Source: Rhynchonema sp. JSB1_4 (Eukaryota; Nematoda; Chromadorea; Monhysterida; Xyalidae). From it: DNA of 64,000 bases. The DNA is taken from NCBI GenBank assembly GCA_030248065.1, contig JASAMV010000620.1, positions 1 through 64,000 on the forward strand. The letters are read 5' to 3'. The notes beneath the pieces were generated by a model that ran no database searches, was not told the DNA's origin, and saw nothing but the letters and a program-made list of their open reading frames with translations. Position numbers and translations under genes: made by a program. Each line of letters begins with the position of its first letter. The stretch's first letter is position 1. Shown piece by piece: positions 32,976-44,000 of this stretch.

Positions 32976-35900
32976 GCAAGGCCATCAACTACAACAAGAC
33001 GGCCGTTGTCGCCGAACAACAGCTGATCGATTTGTTCTCGTGCGAAGCGCTGTGCTGCAACACTGGACATGGAAGTTAGTGATGTGATGTGCGTATAATG
33101 CCACCGTTTTTCTCTTTCATACACTTTGTTCAGTGACGGCTTTAGGCAATAAACCGTGGAGACAATGTAAACCACATTTGAGAGGGCCTGAAATGAACGC
33201 GATCAGGTTTAGGTATTGTCTGTGGCGCAAAAAGTGGCACAAAATACCAACATCGGTTGCCTCTTATTGTGACTGAAAAATAATCTTGTCGTCGGGACTT
33301 GGTCGTATTGGCCCTGGATAAAATATTAAATTTTCGTTTCCATTCACAGAATGCGCCGGCGTGACGTGGGAGGAGGGTCCATCGTACATGTGTCGTGTGT
33401 TCAACTGCGGTAGCGCGGAGGAATGCGGAGGATTAGTGGACCAGGCAAATGCGCACACAACGTTCAATATTTTCGAACTGATGACGCCAAAACCGACCAC
33501 GAAACCGAGTGTTACAAGTCGGTCGCCTGTTTTCTCTCTCACTGTAAATTGAATAACAACATGCAGTGTTTTGTAGTTGACGTGACACAGTTTCGGTGAC
33601 ACCGACTTTTCCTGCGCTGCACTGTATATAAATGAACGTGGAAACTGAACAATACATGTATGAACGACGTGGGTCAACCACCCTCGAATAAGCGTGGACT
33701 AATGTTTCAGCGAGAACACCGGTGGTGACACCAGCGCCTAACTGTCCGCCGAAAAGTGGATTCAGGGGTGAAGTGCTGGACGAATGCAGTGATCAATTCA
33801 GGAAAGAATATGAACGAGAAATGATCATTCCGGGATGCGCAAATGAAGTCGGCAGGACAAAACTAATCGACTTCCCATCGTGTTGGGCCTATTGCTGTCA
33901 TTACACCACCAACGGTGTGTGACATTTCTTCAACTTTTATATATAGTGGTTGATGATACAACATAGCTGTGTGTGCTTGGGCCTGACTCTAGGTTACCGT
34001 ACATGCCCGAACTAAAAGCCAAATGATCAACTTTAATCCGGACAAAATTTCTGCACTGATTGTTTTCTGTTAAGCCTAAATGGAGTGTTTCGCTGTTTTT
34101 CACATCTGCACCCCACAGTTATGCCTATCAGAGCCATGCGACAGAAACTCCTTGAGTACGTGCGTGTGGCAATGTGAGTCCAGAGACCTACTGTATGCTC
34201 TGATGTTTCATCAGTACTAAAAATGTAGGCTGCACATCGGTGACATTCTACGAAGCACCGGTCTACGACTGCGTCATGTACGATTGTACGACGTTCGATG
34301 ATTGTCCGCGACAACAGAACTTGACCACCAGCACCGCCTATGTATTGGTGAAAGAGTGCGTTTGGGGACACATTTATTTATGCGAAGCATGCCCGTTTTG
34401 AATGAGAAGTTGTTGAGCCGATCGTTTTGTTTGACACCCGCCAGCACTGACGCACACACGCACAACGTGTCACATTCTAATTTTTGTTTATCTCGAAACA
34501 CTGTTGAGCCAGTCGAGTGTGTCGACGACGTGTGTCGATGTCGGGTCAACCACTTTTCAATAAACTGACACTGTACTTCAGGTCAGTCTGTCCGGCCAAA
34601 TCCAACCCACCCGGTCAACTTTTGAACGAATGTCAAGATGACGCGCGCGCCGAATTCTCACATGAAATGATCAACCCAGACTGTGCCAACGAAGTCAATC
34701 GTATCAAATTGAAGGATTTCCAGTCCTGTTGGGCCTATTGCTGCTATTACGACACCAATGGTGCGTGTGTGGCTTAGTGGATTACAATTCACGTGCGCTT
34801 ACATCAACAGCACGGAGTTCGAAGCGGCCACGTAACAATTTCATTGCAGGTTGCACATCCGTGACGTACTACGAAGCGCCGATCTTTGACTGTGTCATGT
34901 ACGCGTGCACGACAGAGGATGAATGTCCCAGATTGAATAACACTGAAACATCACAGAAAACGCACACGGCTTTCGTCAAATTGGCCAGGTACGGCGCATT
35001 TCCATGTTTTGGACCGTTACGAAACAGTAGCAACATTGCGAATTGTGCACCAATGCTTTTTTCGGTTGGCCGTTTCGAAATGTCTTTGCAGACGGCCGTG
35101 CACCAGCTTATCGTCAGGGCGAATGCACCAGATACCAATTTTCATATCTGAAATTTGATGTCGTTGCCTGTCGTATCTTCAAACTTTTCAAATAATACGA
35201 CTCAAAATACGATTCCAGTTTCGTCGGCCACAACGGCGGCAGCACCAGCTACAACTGGCAGGCCGCCTTGTCAGCAACGTCATGGTGGGGCACTTTGTCC
35301 GCTAGTGAGCAAGCCAGATTGTTAGCATTGATGAACCAAAGCGGTCTCGACCCGGCCACGCAAAACTTGAGCAGCAAACTTAGTCTGCTGAACGGTTTGA
35401 AGGCCACTCAATGGTATAATCAGAAGATTTCGACAAACGAGCGAATGGATTTGACGACGATTTTGGATCCGCCGTCAAACAACCACAACTGGCAGGCCGC
35501 CTTGTCCAAAACATCCTGGTGGGCAAGTTTGTCAGCCGTTGAACAAGCCCGTCTGCTAGCTCTGATGAACCAAAGTGGTCTCGACCCGTCAAAGCACAAT
35601 TTGGCCAGTAAAAGTAGTCTGCTGAGCAGTCTGCAGCCAACCGTTTGGTTCAATCATGACATTTCGACGGGCGAGCGAACCGATCTGATCACAATGTTAC
35701 AAGATCGAGCGACGAATCCACCCCTGGCCAACAGAAAAACGCGTTGGCAGTCGGCCCTCGGCACAACATCGTGGTGGAACCGCATGTCAAATGCAGAGCA
35801 GGCGCAATTTCTATACCTGATGGATACGGTGCTAAAAGTGGATCCGGAAGGTCGACCTCTGGATTCACCTAAAAGCCTGCACACAAATCTAATGACAACA

Positions 35901-38900
35901 ACAGAGTATCGTCAGACCACCCAGTTGACGAAAGAAGCACTGGCAAAAATACTGGATCCGAATTACACGCTGCCCAAACCACCATGTATGAACTGGCAGG
36001 ACTGTATGCAACAGAGCTCGTGGTACGAGAGTCTGTCATCGAGTGAAAAGGACACGCTCTATGGCATTATACAAGGACAGAACGTTCCAACGACTCAACG
36101 CAATAATTTACTGGCGAGTTTGATGTCCAGCCAGTGGTGGACCACCCTGTCCTCAGGGGACAAAGCAAGTTGGATCACAAGAATTGTAGGTATGCCACCA
36201 GAACAGCATACCACACCCAGTTGGCCGAAACCACAAACGAAATGTCCCATCAATATGGACCTGGGTTTGTTAATCTTTTGTTGCCAACGCGCTGATGTTT
36301 AACTCAGTATTGTACTGACACAAACTGTCTGGAAAAAGCGGGCGCAACAGTTGTGCCAACGCTGTTAGTACAGTGTATAATAAAGATAAAAGCGCCAAGC
36401 TACATTTCGTGCCTCGCTCCGCTTGGTCGGTATAGTTGATTAACTAAACAATTAACCGCAACAGAATTTTATCTTGCCTGATTACAATGTTATCCCTGTT
36501 TGTTCTGTATTTCATTACACCTTTCTTTCAACAGTACTTCATTTCCAGCCAAACTAATTCTCGGTTAACATACTCGACCGGGTGTCACCACAAGAGTCCG
36601 GAACGCATATGCCTGTTTCAGTCACAATGTTCAACCATCAAGCCCTGACGACCGCTACGAGCAAACTCGATCCGCGCTGCCTGGTCTGGGGCGCCGGCAC
36701 ACCTCAGGTCACCGAAGAGCACATTGACAACAGATGTGTCCCTCCGTTGAACGTGCTGAAAACCAGTGATGAAGTCGCTTGTTTCATGTATTGCTGTCAA
36801 CACACTGATAATCGTTGGTGTTTTGTTGTTACACAATATTCTTCTGATTCTGCCGTGTACTGAGTTTTATGCTGCATTCCGACCGCCATTTCTGTCAGTA
36901 AGCCAAGCACGTCTTGAAAACTTTGATCTACAGCTGCAGAGTTGTTCACACACATCGTCAGGCCACCTATAAATGTGAAAATTTGTGTTGGTCAACACTT
37001 TGTGTCAACCACTCTGCAACGAGCCACAAACTAGGTATAAACTCATTGTTCATTGCTTATGCTGCGAGCTGCATGCTCTCGCAATCAAGAAGCGATTTCA
37101 GTGCAGTCTCAGCCTCATTTAGGTGATGTCCCTCATATTTGCAGGTTGCACCACTGTCAGCTACGACCATCGGACGGGTGTGTGCAGTGCATACACGTGT
37201 CTGTCCCCATTGCACTGTCCAACAACACGACACACCACTGCGAGCACACATCATCTGCGTGCACCTGGTGTCACACTGCAATTGCTCAACAATTGGACGC
37301 GACCGTGGACACCGACTGATACCAGATTCACACTCAACATAAATCAATTGACTGGACGGTTGGTGGAGTGAAACATTCACAGCAAAATATCTAGTTACCC
37401 TGTTCACTGTATACAGAACATTCATATGAATGAAATGACGATTAGGTTTGTAATAATACTCGATTGGGTTGGGGCCCAATCTGTAGTATACTACATAATG
37501 GCACTTTTTGTAATCAGACGGCGTGTTGAAGCTCACGACAACATCACAGGTTTGAGAAATATATATGTACATACATATGTACATACATATACATAAATAC
37601 ATATATGCACCAAATATAATGCAGCTCAATAGCAAATGCGGTTCGAGGAAGGGTGTTTGTATACTGCCTTATCATGGTCATAGATATGGTACTCAAATCC
37701 TGCTTATCTTAACTGTACTGACCTTGAAGCAGGTTGACACAAAATGAACCCCATTATTTCACAGCGCCATTCCGGGCGGCAGTACACATGCCGTGTGCAA
37801 TGTTGACACATCCAAAGTGCGTTATGGTCGTATTGTCGCCAACACACGCAGTCATCATGTATCGATAGTGGGTTCGATGACTACACCCGATCTGCTCACG
37901 TGCATGTCGCAGTGCTGTCATTCGTTTCTGGGTTAGTCTGTGTGCTTATGTTCATTTACTGTATATAAAGTCGGTGGGTGAAACATCAGCTTGTGCATGA
38001 CTCAAGATGTGATCCTGGCGGTGGACGCGACCTCTCTTGTTATCATGCCCATCGATCGATGATCATTCATGGACTGGGTCTAATAGATGGCTCCCTACAT
38101 CGAGAGTCACTACAAGCAGAGTAGAGCGTATCCTCCCACGCACGTATACAGACTGCGACGCCATCACGTACGAGGGCTACCCGACCTATGCGTGCACGAT
38201 GCATCGGTGCAAAAATCCGTACGATTGTGCTCTCCAACCAGCAGCCAGCACCGGTCATCGAGAATTGGTCTGCTCAGCTTTGATGCGCGGCAGACGGGAC
38301 CAGTTGGATTTTGTGTTGGCACCGAGCCAAGTGCAACAACATGTGCAACTGGTGGCACAACCGCCGCGGTCAATTGTGGTGCCCGGCACATATGGACACT
38401 TGGGATTTGCACAGGTTCGGGGCTTAATGGGCATGATAACAAAAGCGTGTGTCTGGTTGCCCGCTTGGACCTGTTGTTGTCACAGACGTGATTGCATCAG
38501 GTCATCATCAGTGCTGACGCACCGACTGTCTTTATTTGATGACAATGGGATACATTTCAAGTTGGTCCAGCTCTGCGTATACGGCTTTATGTCACCGACG
38601 CTACATTCGGCACATAGGTATATCGTTGCAGCAATACCCAAGCTACCGTCGACCGTGTATCCGCCACTGGGGTGGTGCACACAACAATGACCCGTGGTGC
38701 ACTGGCAGCGTCAGCAATAATCCCGTGTACGTACCGCTGCGCGCGGGTGCGTTCAGTCGACATGTGGGTGCAGACGCTAGACCCCAGAGCATCACCATAC
38801 ACCGACAACATGAAACATCTGGCAGCCAAGTGCATCCAATGGGTAGCAAGATTCTGCCCTCGCAACGCAATTGGTTTGTGCGACTCAACCAGCCGACAAA

Positions 38901-38952
38901 CCACCAATCCAATGCAGTTGGCGCCAAGAAAGAATTCTGGCCGATGCCTTGA
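32976..38952 (+). CDS. Unrecognised large protein: repeated Cys-rich (MANSC/PAN-like) domains plus Trp-rich tandem repeats
   Basis: Twelve exons join in frame: 32976-33074, 33350-33508, 33711-33914, 34229-34355, 34582-34760, 34850-34988, 35219-36264, 36622-36813, 37145-37358, 37765-37931, 38152-38414 and 38632-38952, giving about 1035 residues, with the N-terminus missing. Five copies of one Cys module are seen. Each runs SCxxxCC(x)~6, then C(A/T)xVT(W/Y/F), then C(x)~4C(x)4-5C. Examples are SCWAYCC then GCTSVTFYEAPVYDCVMYDC. Every copy is split by a phase-1 intron just after the CC pair, evidence of internal exon-pair duplication. Modules 2 and 3 are close relatives (NCPPKS/VCPAKS starts and CANEV cores). 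Between modules 3 and 4 one long exon encodes four Trp-rich repeats. The Cys pattern resembles MANSC or PAN folds, so an extracellular role is likely. No whole-protein family is recognised. The first exon is not identified, and the last exon (38632 on) is weakly supported. Confidence 0.7.
35253..36240 (+). repeat. Trp-rich protein tandem repeat, four units of 78-85 residues
   Basis: Units begin at 35253, 35487, 35742 and 35991, each with [NR]WQ followed by a TSWW or SSWY motif, LS, and E-Q/K. The first two units are close copies (shared EQARLLALMNQSGLDP), while units 3 and 4 have diverged. Each unit seems to be two half-repeats of about 40 residues with the pattern L..t.W[WYF]...[LI]S..E[QR]..L...[LM]. 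Unit 4 shows this best, with SSWYESLSSSEKDTL and SSQWWTTLSSGDKASW. The unit is probably a pair of helical hairpins. I recognise no named domain. Confidence 0.85.
36932..37025. repeat. MITE of the TGTGTCAACCAC family in an intron
   Basis: The left end GCTGCAGAGTTGTTCACACA and the right end TGTGTCAACCACTCTGCAAC are inverted copies of each other. Lies in the intron between 36813 and 37145 of the Cys-domain gene. Confidence 0.7.
37558..37608. repeat. TACA/ATAT microsatellite
   Basis: Run of imperfect ATATGTACATAC and ACATATACATAAATAC units in an intron of the Cys-domain gene. Confidence 0.85.
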
Positions 38953-38994
38953 ACAGTGTTGTGTGATGCGCTAGAAGACGAAAAGGTTAATTTC

Positions 38995-39142
38995 GGCCAA
39001 ATTATGTGGTTGATACACAGATGTATGTACATAGCTGATTGACACGGAGTTTGATTGGCCTAAAATGAACGCGTGTTCCAGTCAATATGGAGTAAACTTT
39101 TGCCAATCATTTTACTGTGTCAATTACTTTATCAATATTGCC
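38995..39142. repeat. MITE of the TGTGTCAACCAC family
   Basis: The left end GGCCAAATTATGTGGTTGAT and the right end, which reads GTGTCAATTACTTTATCAAT then ATTGCC, are diverged inverted copies. Starts about 40 bases after the stop of the Cys-domain gene. Confidence 0.6.
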
Positions 39143-41020
39143 GTTTGCTTTTTGCTGTATTCTTGCTTCCACGGTTCATGTTGTTTTCTGGTCAGGTACA
39201 TATGTATTTCGTAACCCCAACAAGAATGTGTTTACCAGAGCTGGAGGTCTGAATAAAACTGGAACATGTCGTGTAGGTAGACCTTGTTTTGGTCAAGCTG
39301 TTGTTTATACTTGGGAAGCCTGCCAAAATACTTCAACAAACCCTGTGCTCACAAGACAACATAAACAAGAGCACCACTTTTGATTATTGTTTATCGCATG
39401 CGTATGAGCAACTGGGGACGGAAATGGTTTTTCTGATTTTATTTTTGACGCAAACATTACATTGGAACTGCATAAATTTTTTATTCATGACATAGACTCA
39501 ACGGTAACAAACAAGTGTGACTCACATCATAGTGCGCCTGCGCGGTGCACAACCAGTAGTGCTGAGTGCATTTTTGCAGCATCACAAAAATACTGATTCA
39601 ACAACCGTGTGTTTTTTGTGCATGCAAATTGGTGCAAAAATATTCATGTTTACTTTTTGTTGTTCTACGTTTTGTGGTGGTTATTCACCGAAGGGCTGCT
39701 GTTCTATCTGTTTGGTTGGTGACAAAATTTTCAGGTTTCGCACAACTTTTTTTTATAGTTCTGTGTCTGTTCTGGACCTGTTCTGCATTACACTCAGTCG
39801 AGTTATCAATCATGGTATCCTGGAAACAGCTGGGTTTGCTTTTTGCAACGTTTCCATGTAATAACTTTGCTGTCTGCTAAGCACACTTTTTCTTGCGTAA
39901 TTCCAACGCGCGTTTGGGCACCTAAAAGTACTGTTGCCCAGATATTTTTGGTTTTTTATCGTGCGAAATCTATCTATTTATGTTGTTCTAATGAAAAAAT
40001 ATTGCATCATCAAAATTACAGTGCCCTGCTGATTCAGATGTTACAAGGAACTGCTACACTCATAGTCGCAATGCAACTTCATTATGAAGTGGCATTGCGA
40101 CCACCTATGAGCATTCAAGCAAGTGCATAATGGTGTCCGCTCATCAGTGAACTTTGTACCGCATATTTTCGACCCTTTAGCAGTACATAGTGATTACATG
40201 GAATGTTGCTATTTGATTTGTTGCCATGTGTAAAGTACAGCGGGCACAGTTCACCCTTCTTCTGGTCACGCTTGGAGACCAACGGTTTGGTCCCGTTATA
40301 AAGAAAATTCATTATACAGTTAGCTGAAAATATTATTCGGGCCCGCAACATGTCGATATCACTATGAATGGGATGGACTGCATATCGATATTGAAGTGTG
40401 GTACCTGCATGGGTCAGGTTAGGACACCCAGGTGGCGAAATAAGCGGCACTCGTTATCAATAAAAACTGGAGGCACATAACTCTCTCTCTTCTTTGCCCG
40501 CCTGCTATAGGTGCCTAAATTCTTTGTTATCACCAAACCGTTTCCTGACTACCGAAACACCGTGCGAACTACATAAGTACATAGGTAATGATTATAGCAA
40601 CCAAGCGGTGCTGTCTCGTGCTTGTCACCAAGCACTTTAAAGTGCCTTATGCTCGTAATTTACCCCCTGTTCATTTTGTGGGTCCCTCTTATCAATAATT
40701 TCTCCCATATCAGCAGCTTATGTTGATGTAAGCTGCTAAGTCGTGTCAAAAGTGACAATATTTTCCAGTTCTTATAGTATGAATGGACATAGTGTATGAA
40801 AAGCTGGTGCGCGCGCTATGTTTCTAATGATGTTTTGAAACAAATAACTTAATAACCTGGTCACACTAAGTATATTTCCCTTCTGTTTTTAGAACTCTAG
40901 AAAAACTACCTATAATAACCACTGTGACTTAATTCCCATGCTACAAAACAATTTATAAAGGTGACCCACATATCCACACACCCACGTTTCCCTTCCAGAT
41001 AACCGTCGAAAACATAGAAA
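39143..41020. other. Intergenic with one tight hairpin
   Basis: No gene recognised. A near-perfect inverted repeat with almost no loop occurs at 40059-40111 (CTCATAG, TCGCAATGCAACTTCAT and its inverse). The 5' UTR and promoter of the NRF-type gene should lie near 40.9 kb. Confidence 0.5.
40059..40111. repeat. Short near-perfect palindrome
   Basis: TCGCAATGCAACTTCAT is followed immediately by ATGAAGTGGCATTGCGA, flanked by CTCATAG and CTATGAG. The arms are about 24 bases with two mismatches or bulges and essentially no loop. It could extrude as a cruciform. It may be a very short MITE. The missing loop argues against a typical microRNA precursor. Confidence 0.8.
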
Positions 41021-44000
41021 ATGAAACAATTGCCACTGTTGCTATTAGTTCCTGTTTTGGCGCGATGCCAATTCCATTCCGATTCCGACCTGATCGATTG
41101 GACCAATCGTGTTCTGATGGCACAAAGTCCGGATGCATTGCGACACGTGCAGCACACAATCGAGGAATGGATAGGCACACACCCGATGATGGCTGACTCG
41201 TTCGCGACCGGGAGTTTGTTGTTGAAAGGTTGGGTACTGGTGAAACTCGTGCCTAAGCGGAGATCCAGGCTCAGGCGAGCGTCGAACCAGCTTGCAGGAG
41301 TTTTTGCTGGTCGTACGCACTGAAGACAACCTTGTGATGACCTTTTTGGCGGGCCAGATCGTGGACCTTTTGGTGCATACTACACTGACGATAACCTAGC
41401 GCACCGCGGCCGTCTGTGAAGACAAGCAGGTCAACATGGGCAACTAAAAATATGCACAACGGACCCTTTTGCAGGCGAGTACAGCGCATCACAGCCCGAT
41501 CAGGTGCACTACCTGGCCAGGTACACGCGTCGTTTGTGTGTCGAGACAAGAAAATGGCCGGAAATCGGCGTGCAGCCCGGTTGTGCGGCCGGGTTCGCCG
41601 ACTGGCTGTGCAGTGTGGCCGTGTTGGCGGAACATATGACACGAACAGACGTCGATAATGCGGCTGCGGCTAATGTGAACGTGATGGACCATTTGTGGAT
41701 GTTTCAGAGTTAGTCTGAATTGGGCGAAATTGGTTCTCGGACCTGAGGTTTGCTGCAGGTTTATGATTAAAAGTTTTCAAATATCCGTTGTTCGTATGCC
41801 CACACGATAATCTATGAACATCTTTCATGCTAATTACAAGTTTGATTTTCTTAATTTGGCTCAATCAAGAATCTGGCCAAACCAATTCAACTCAAGCCTC
41901 GTTTTCCCACATGCCTAAAAATGCACGTACAGTATATTTATGTCGAGTTTAAATTTCACTCCATTAATACTAACTTTATTTATCACAGTGGAGGTTGCAT
42001 GTGCGTCTTCCCTAGTCACGTGATGTTTCAGTGTTTGACGCGTTCGGTAAATTCCGCAGTGGTCTGGCTCAGGGTGATTTGCAGTGGCTGGGCTCGTATG
42101 ACGAATGTGTCAACGTGCAGGCCACCATTCCCCGGGGACCACAACAGTTGGTTTCGTTGCGCGTTGACTTATTGTAGAGTGGTTGACAAAAGTGTGGACA
42201 CTGATGATTACCTATAACAATTCTGTATAACCGGTCCGGATTTTTTAAATGTTGTCGCGTGTGCGGTCAGCCACTCTGAAAAGATGAGTTTATTCCGTTT
42301 TCAAAGCGCGCTATCCTTTACATATTGTTCTAATTTTAGAGTTTTTCAGGTTCAGCAAATTCCAAGGCAAGTACTGCAAGGCCTACCTGAACCTGAAAAA
42401 GCCGACTTCCCACAAAGTCTATAAGCAAGTCTGTGGTGGAAGCGGGACTCCGGTTGGTTTAAAATCATTACTGTTGTTGTGTTGTGAATTACTTTCATGA
42501 AAATTTCTACAAATGCTGCAATTCTAGGGCAACTGCACCAGCGTGACAACCCAAGTTGGTATGTGTGTGCCTTCGGCATGCAACAGTCAAGACATAATGA
42601 CATTGGTGCATGCGTGTAAGTTTGAACTGAAATTTAGCTATCGAAACTGTTTGCAAAAGTTCGACTTTTTTTATACATCGGATCAAACGTTTTACCTTCA
42701 TAGATTTATCCCATTCCCCATCTCCATTTTGCTACACTTACATTGCGTGCGAGGAAACGCCCGAAATTACCAGCGATGTTCTGATGATCATCGTTTGGTT
42801 AGTTGTTCAAAAAATCGGTTTTTAATTAAAAATAGGAAAATGTTGTCTTTTCGAAGTGCATTTCCATTGATTAGTCTGATGATTGCAGCTTGTGTTTCCA
42901 GCTCGTTCAGTGCCCTGCTGCTTCTCACGATCGGCGTCGCGACCGCCTATGATTTCTTCTTCTACCAAACTCGAATGAGAATCCTGCCGAAAACGGTGAA
43001 CAAATACAAAGTATCAGTTTTTTGGTTAAAAATTTTGTTGTGTATCTTCTAGGCCAACTACAGAGCAGTTGACACAGATGGTTGAACAGCTTTTATCCGA
43101 TGAATGCGACATTTCTGTCAGTCAAGTGTGTCAGCAACATGCGTCAACCACTCCACAATTACCCTTACATTTTCCAGCTTGACTACATGACCACCAAGAA
43201 TGGCGACCATTTCATACACGCCCGACCAAACAGCACGGTTGTGAATGAGATTATACCGCAGACTGTTGGAGACTACCAGAAGAAATTAGGTACGGTCTAC
43301 CTTCTAAATAGTGAACCAATCGGACCCGATATGTCATCGTACATACATAGTATTCGTTGTAGAGCGGAATGTACAGTAAATTAGAGCAATTAGAAGGTTT
43401 GGCACATTGTGGACACACACGTTCATTTGTAGCTATGAGCTTGTGTGCGTTTATGTCAAACTTCAAAGCTTGGTAGCCAGATCGGTCTTTGTCACGTGGC
43501 ATTTTCGATGAACTGAGAACATTTCTAGACGCAATACCAACGTATAAGTGACATCACCAAAAATGTCACTTGACAAGACAAGGCTAAACGGTCACTGTTT
43601 GGTTTGCTATAATCAGCATATTTGCAGTAATGTTGTCTACCAAACTTGATTCGTATTACTTACTGTCAAGCCCCACGAACGCCGCCTTGAAACATCAGGC
43701 ACATTCTACAAAATTCTGCTGTCGCTATCGGCCTACAGTAACGGCAAGCGCGTGCTGTCAACCGTGCATCGTGACAATCAAATAGAATGTGTGCATGGCC
43801 TGAGGGTTATATCGATGTTGTGGGTGATACTCGCAAATGTATACTGCACAGCGCCGAAATTCGTCAGTGAGTCGGCTATATCAGTTTTATGGATTTATAG
43901 CTGGTGTTGAATGTTAATGTCACTAATTTCGTTTCGACTAATGTAGCGTGCTGGTCCGAACCAATGGGAATAAGTCGTGTCGTATTCATAGAAACTGAAA

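Noticed and set aside
35219..35260. Alternative frame giving an Ala/Thr/Pro linker (SSATTAAAPATTGRPP)
   Set aside because: It leads to a stop after some 15 further codons, whereas the chosen frame yields NWQAAL identical to the start of the next repeat and closes phase with the previous exon.
40059..40111. MicroRNA precursor
   Set aside because: Almost no terminal loop and a short stem; better explained as a palindrome or deleted MITE.
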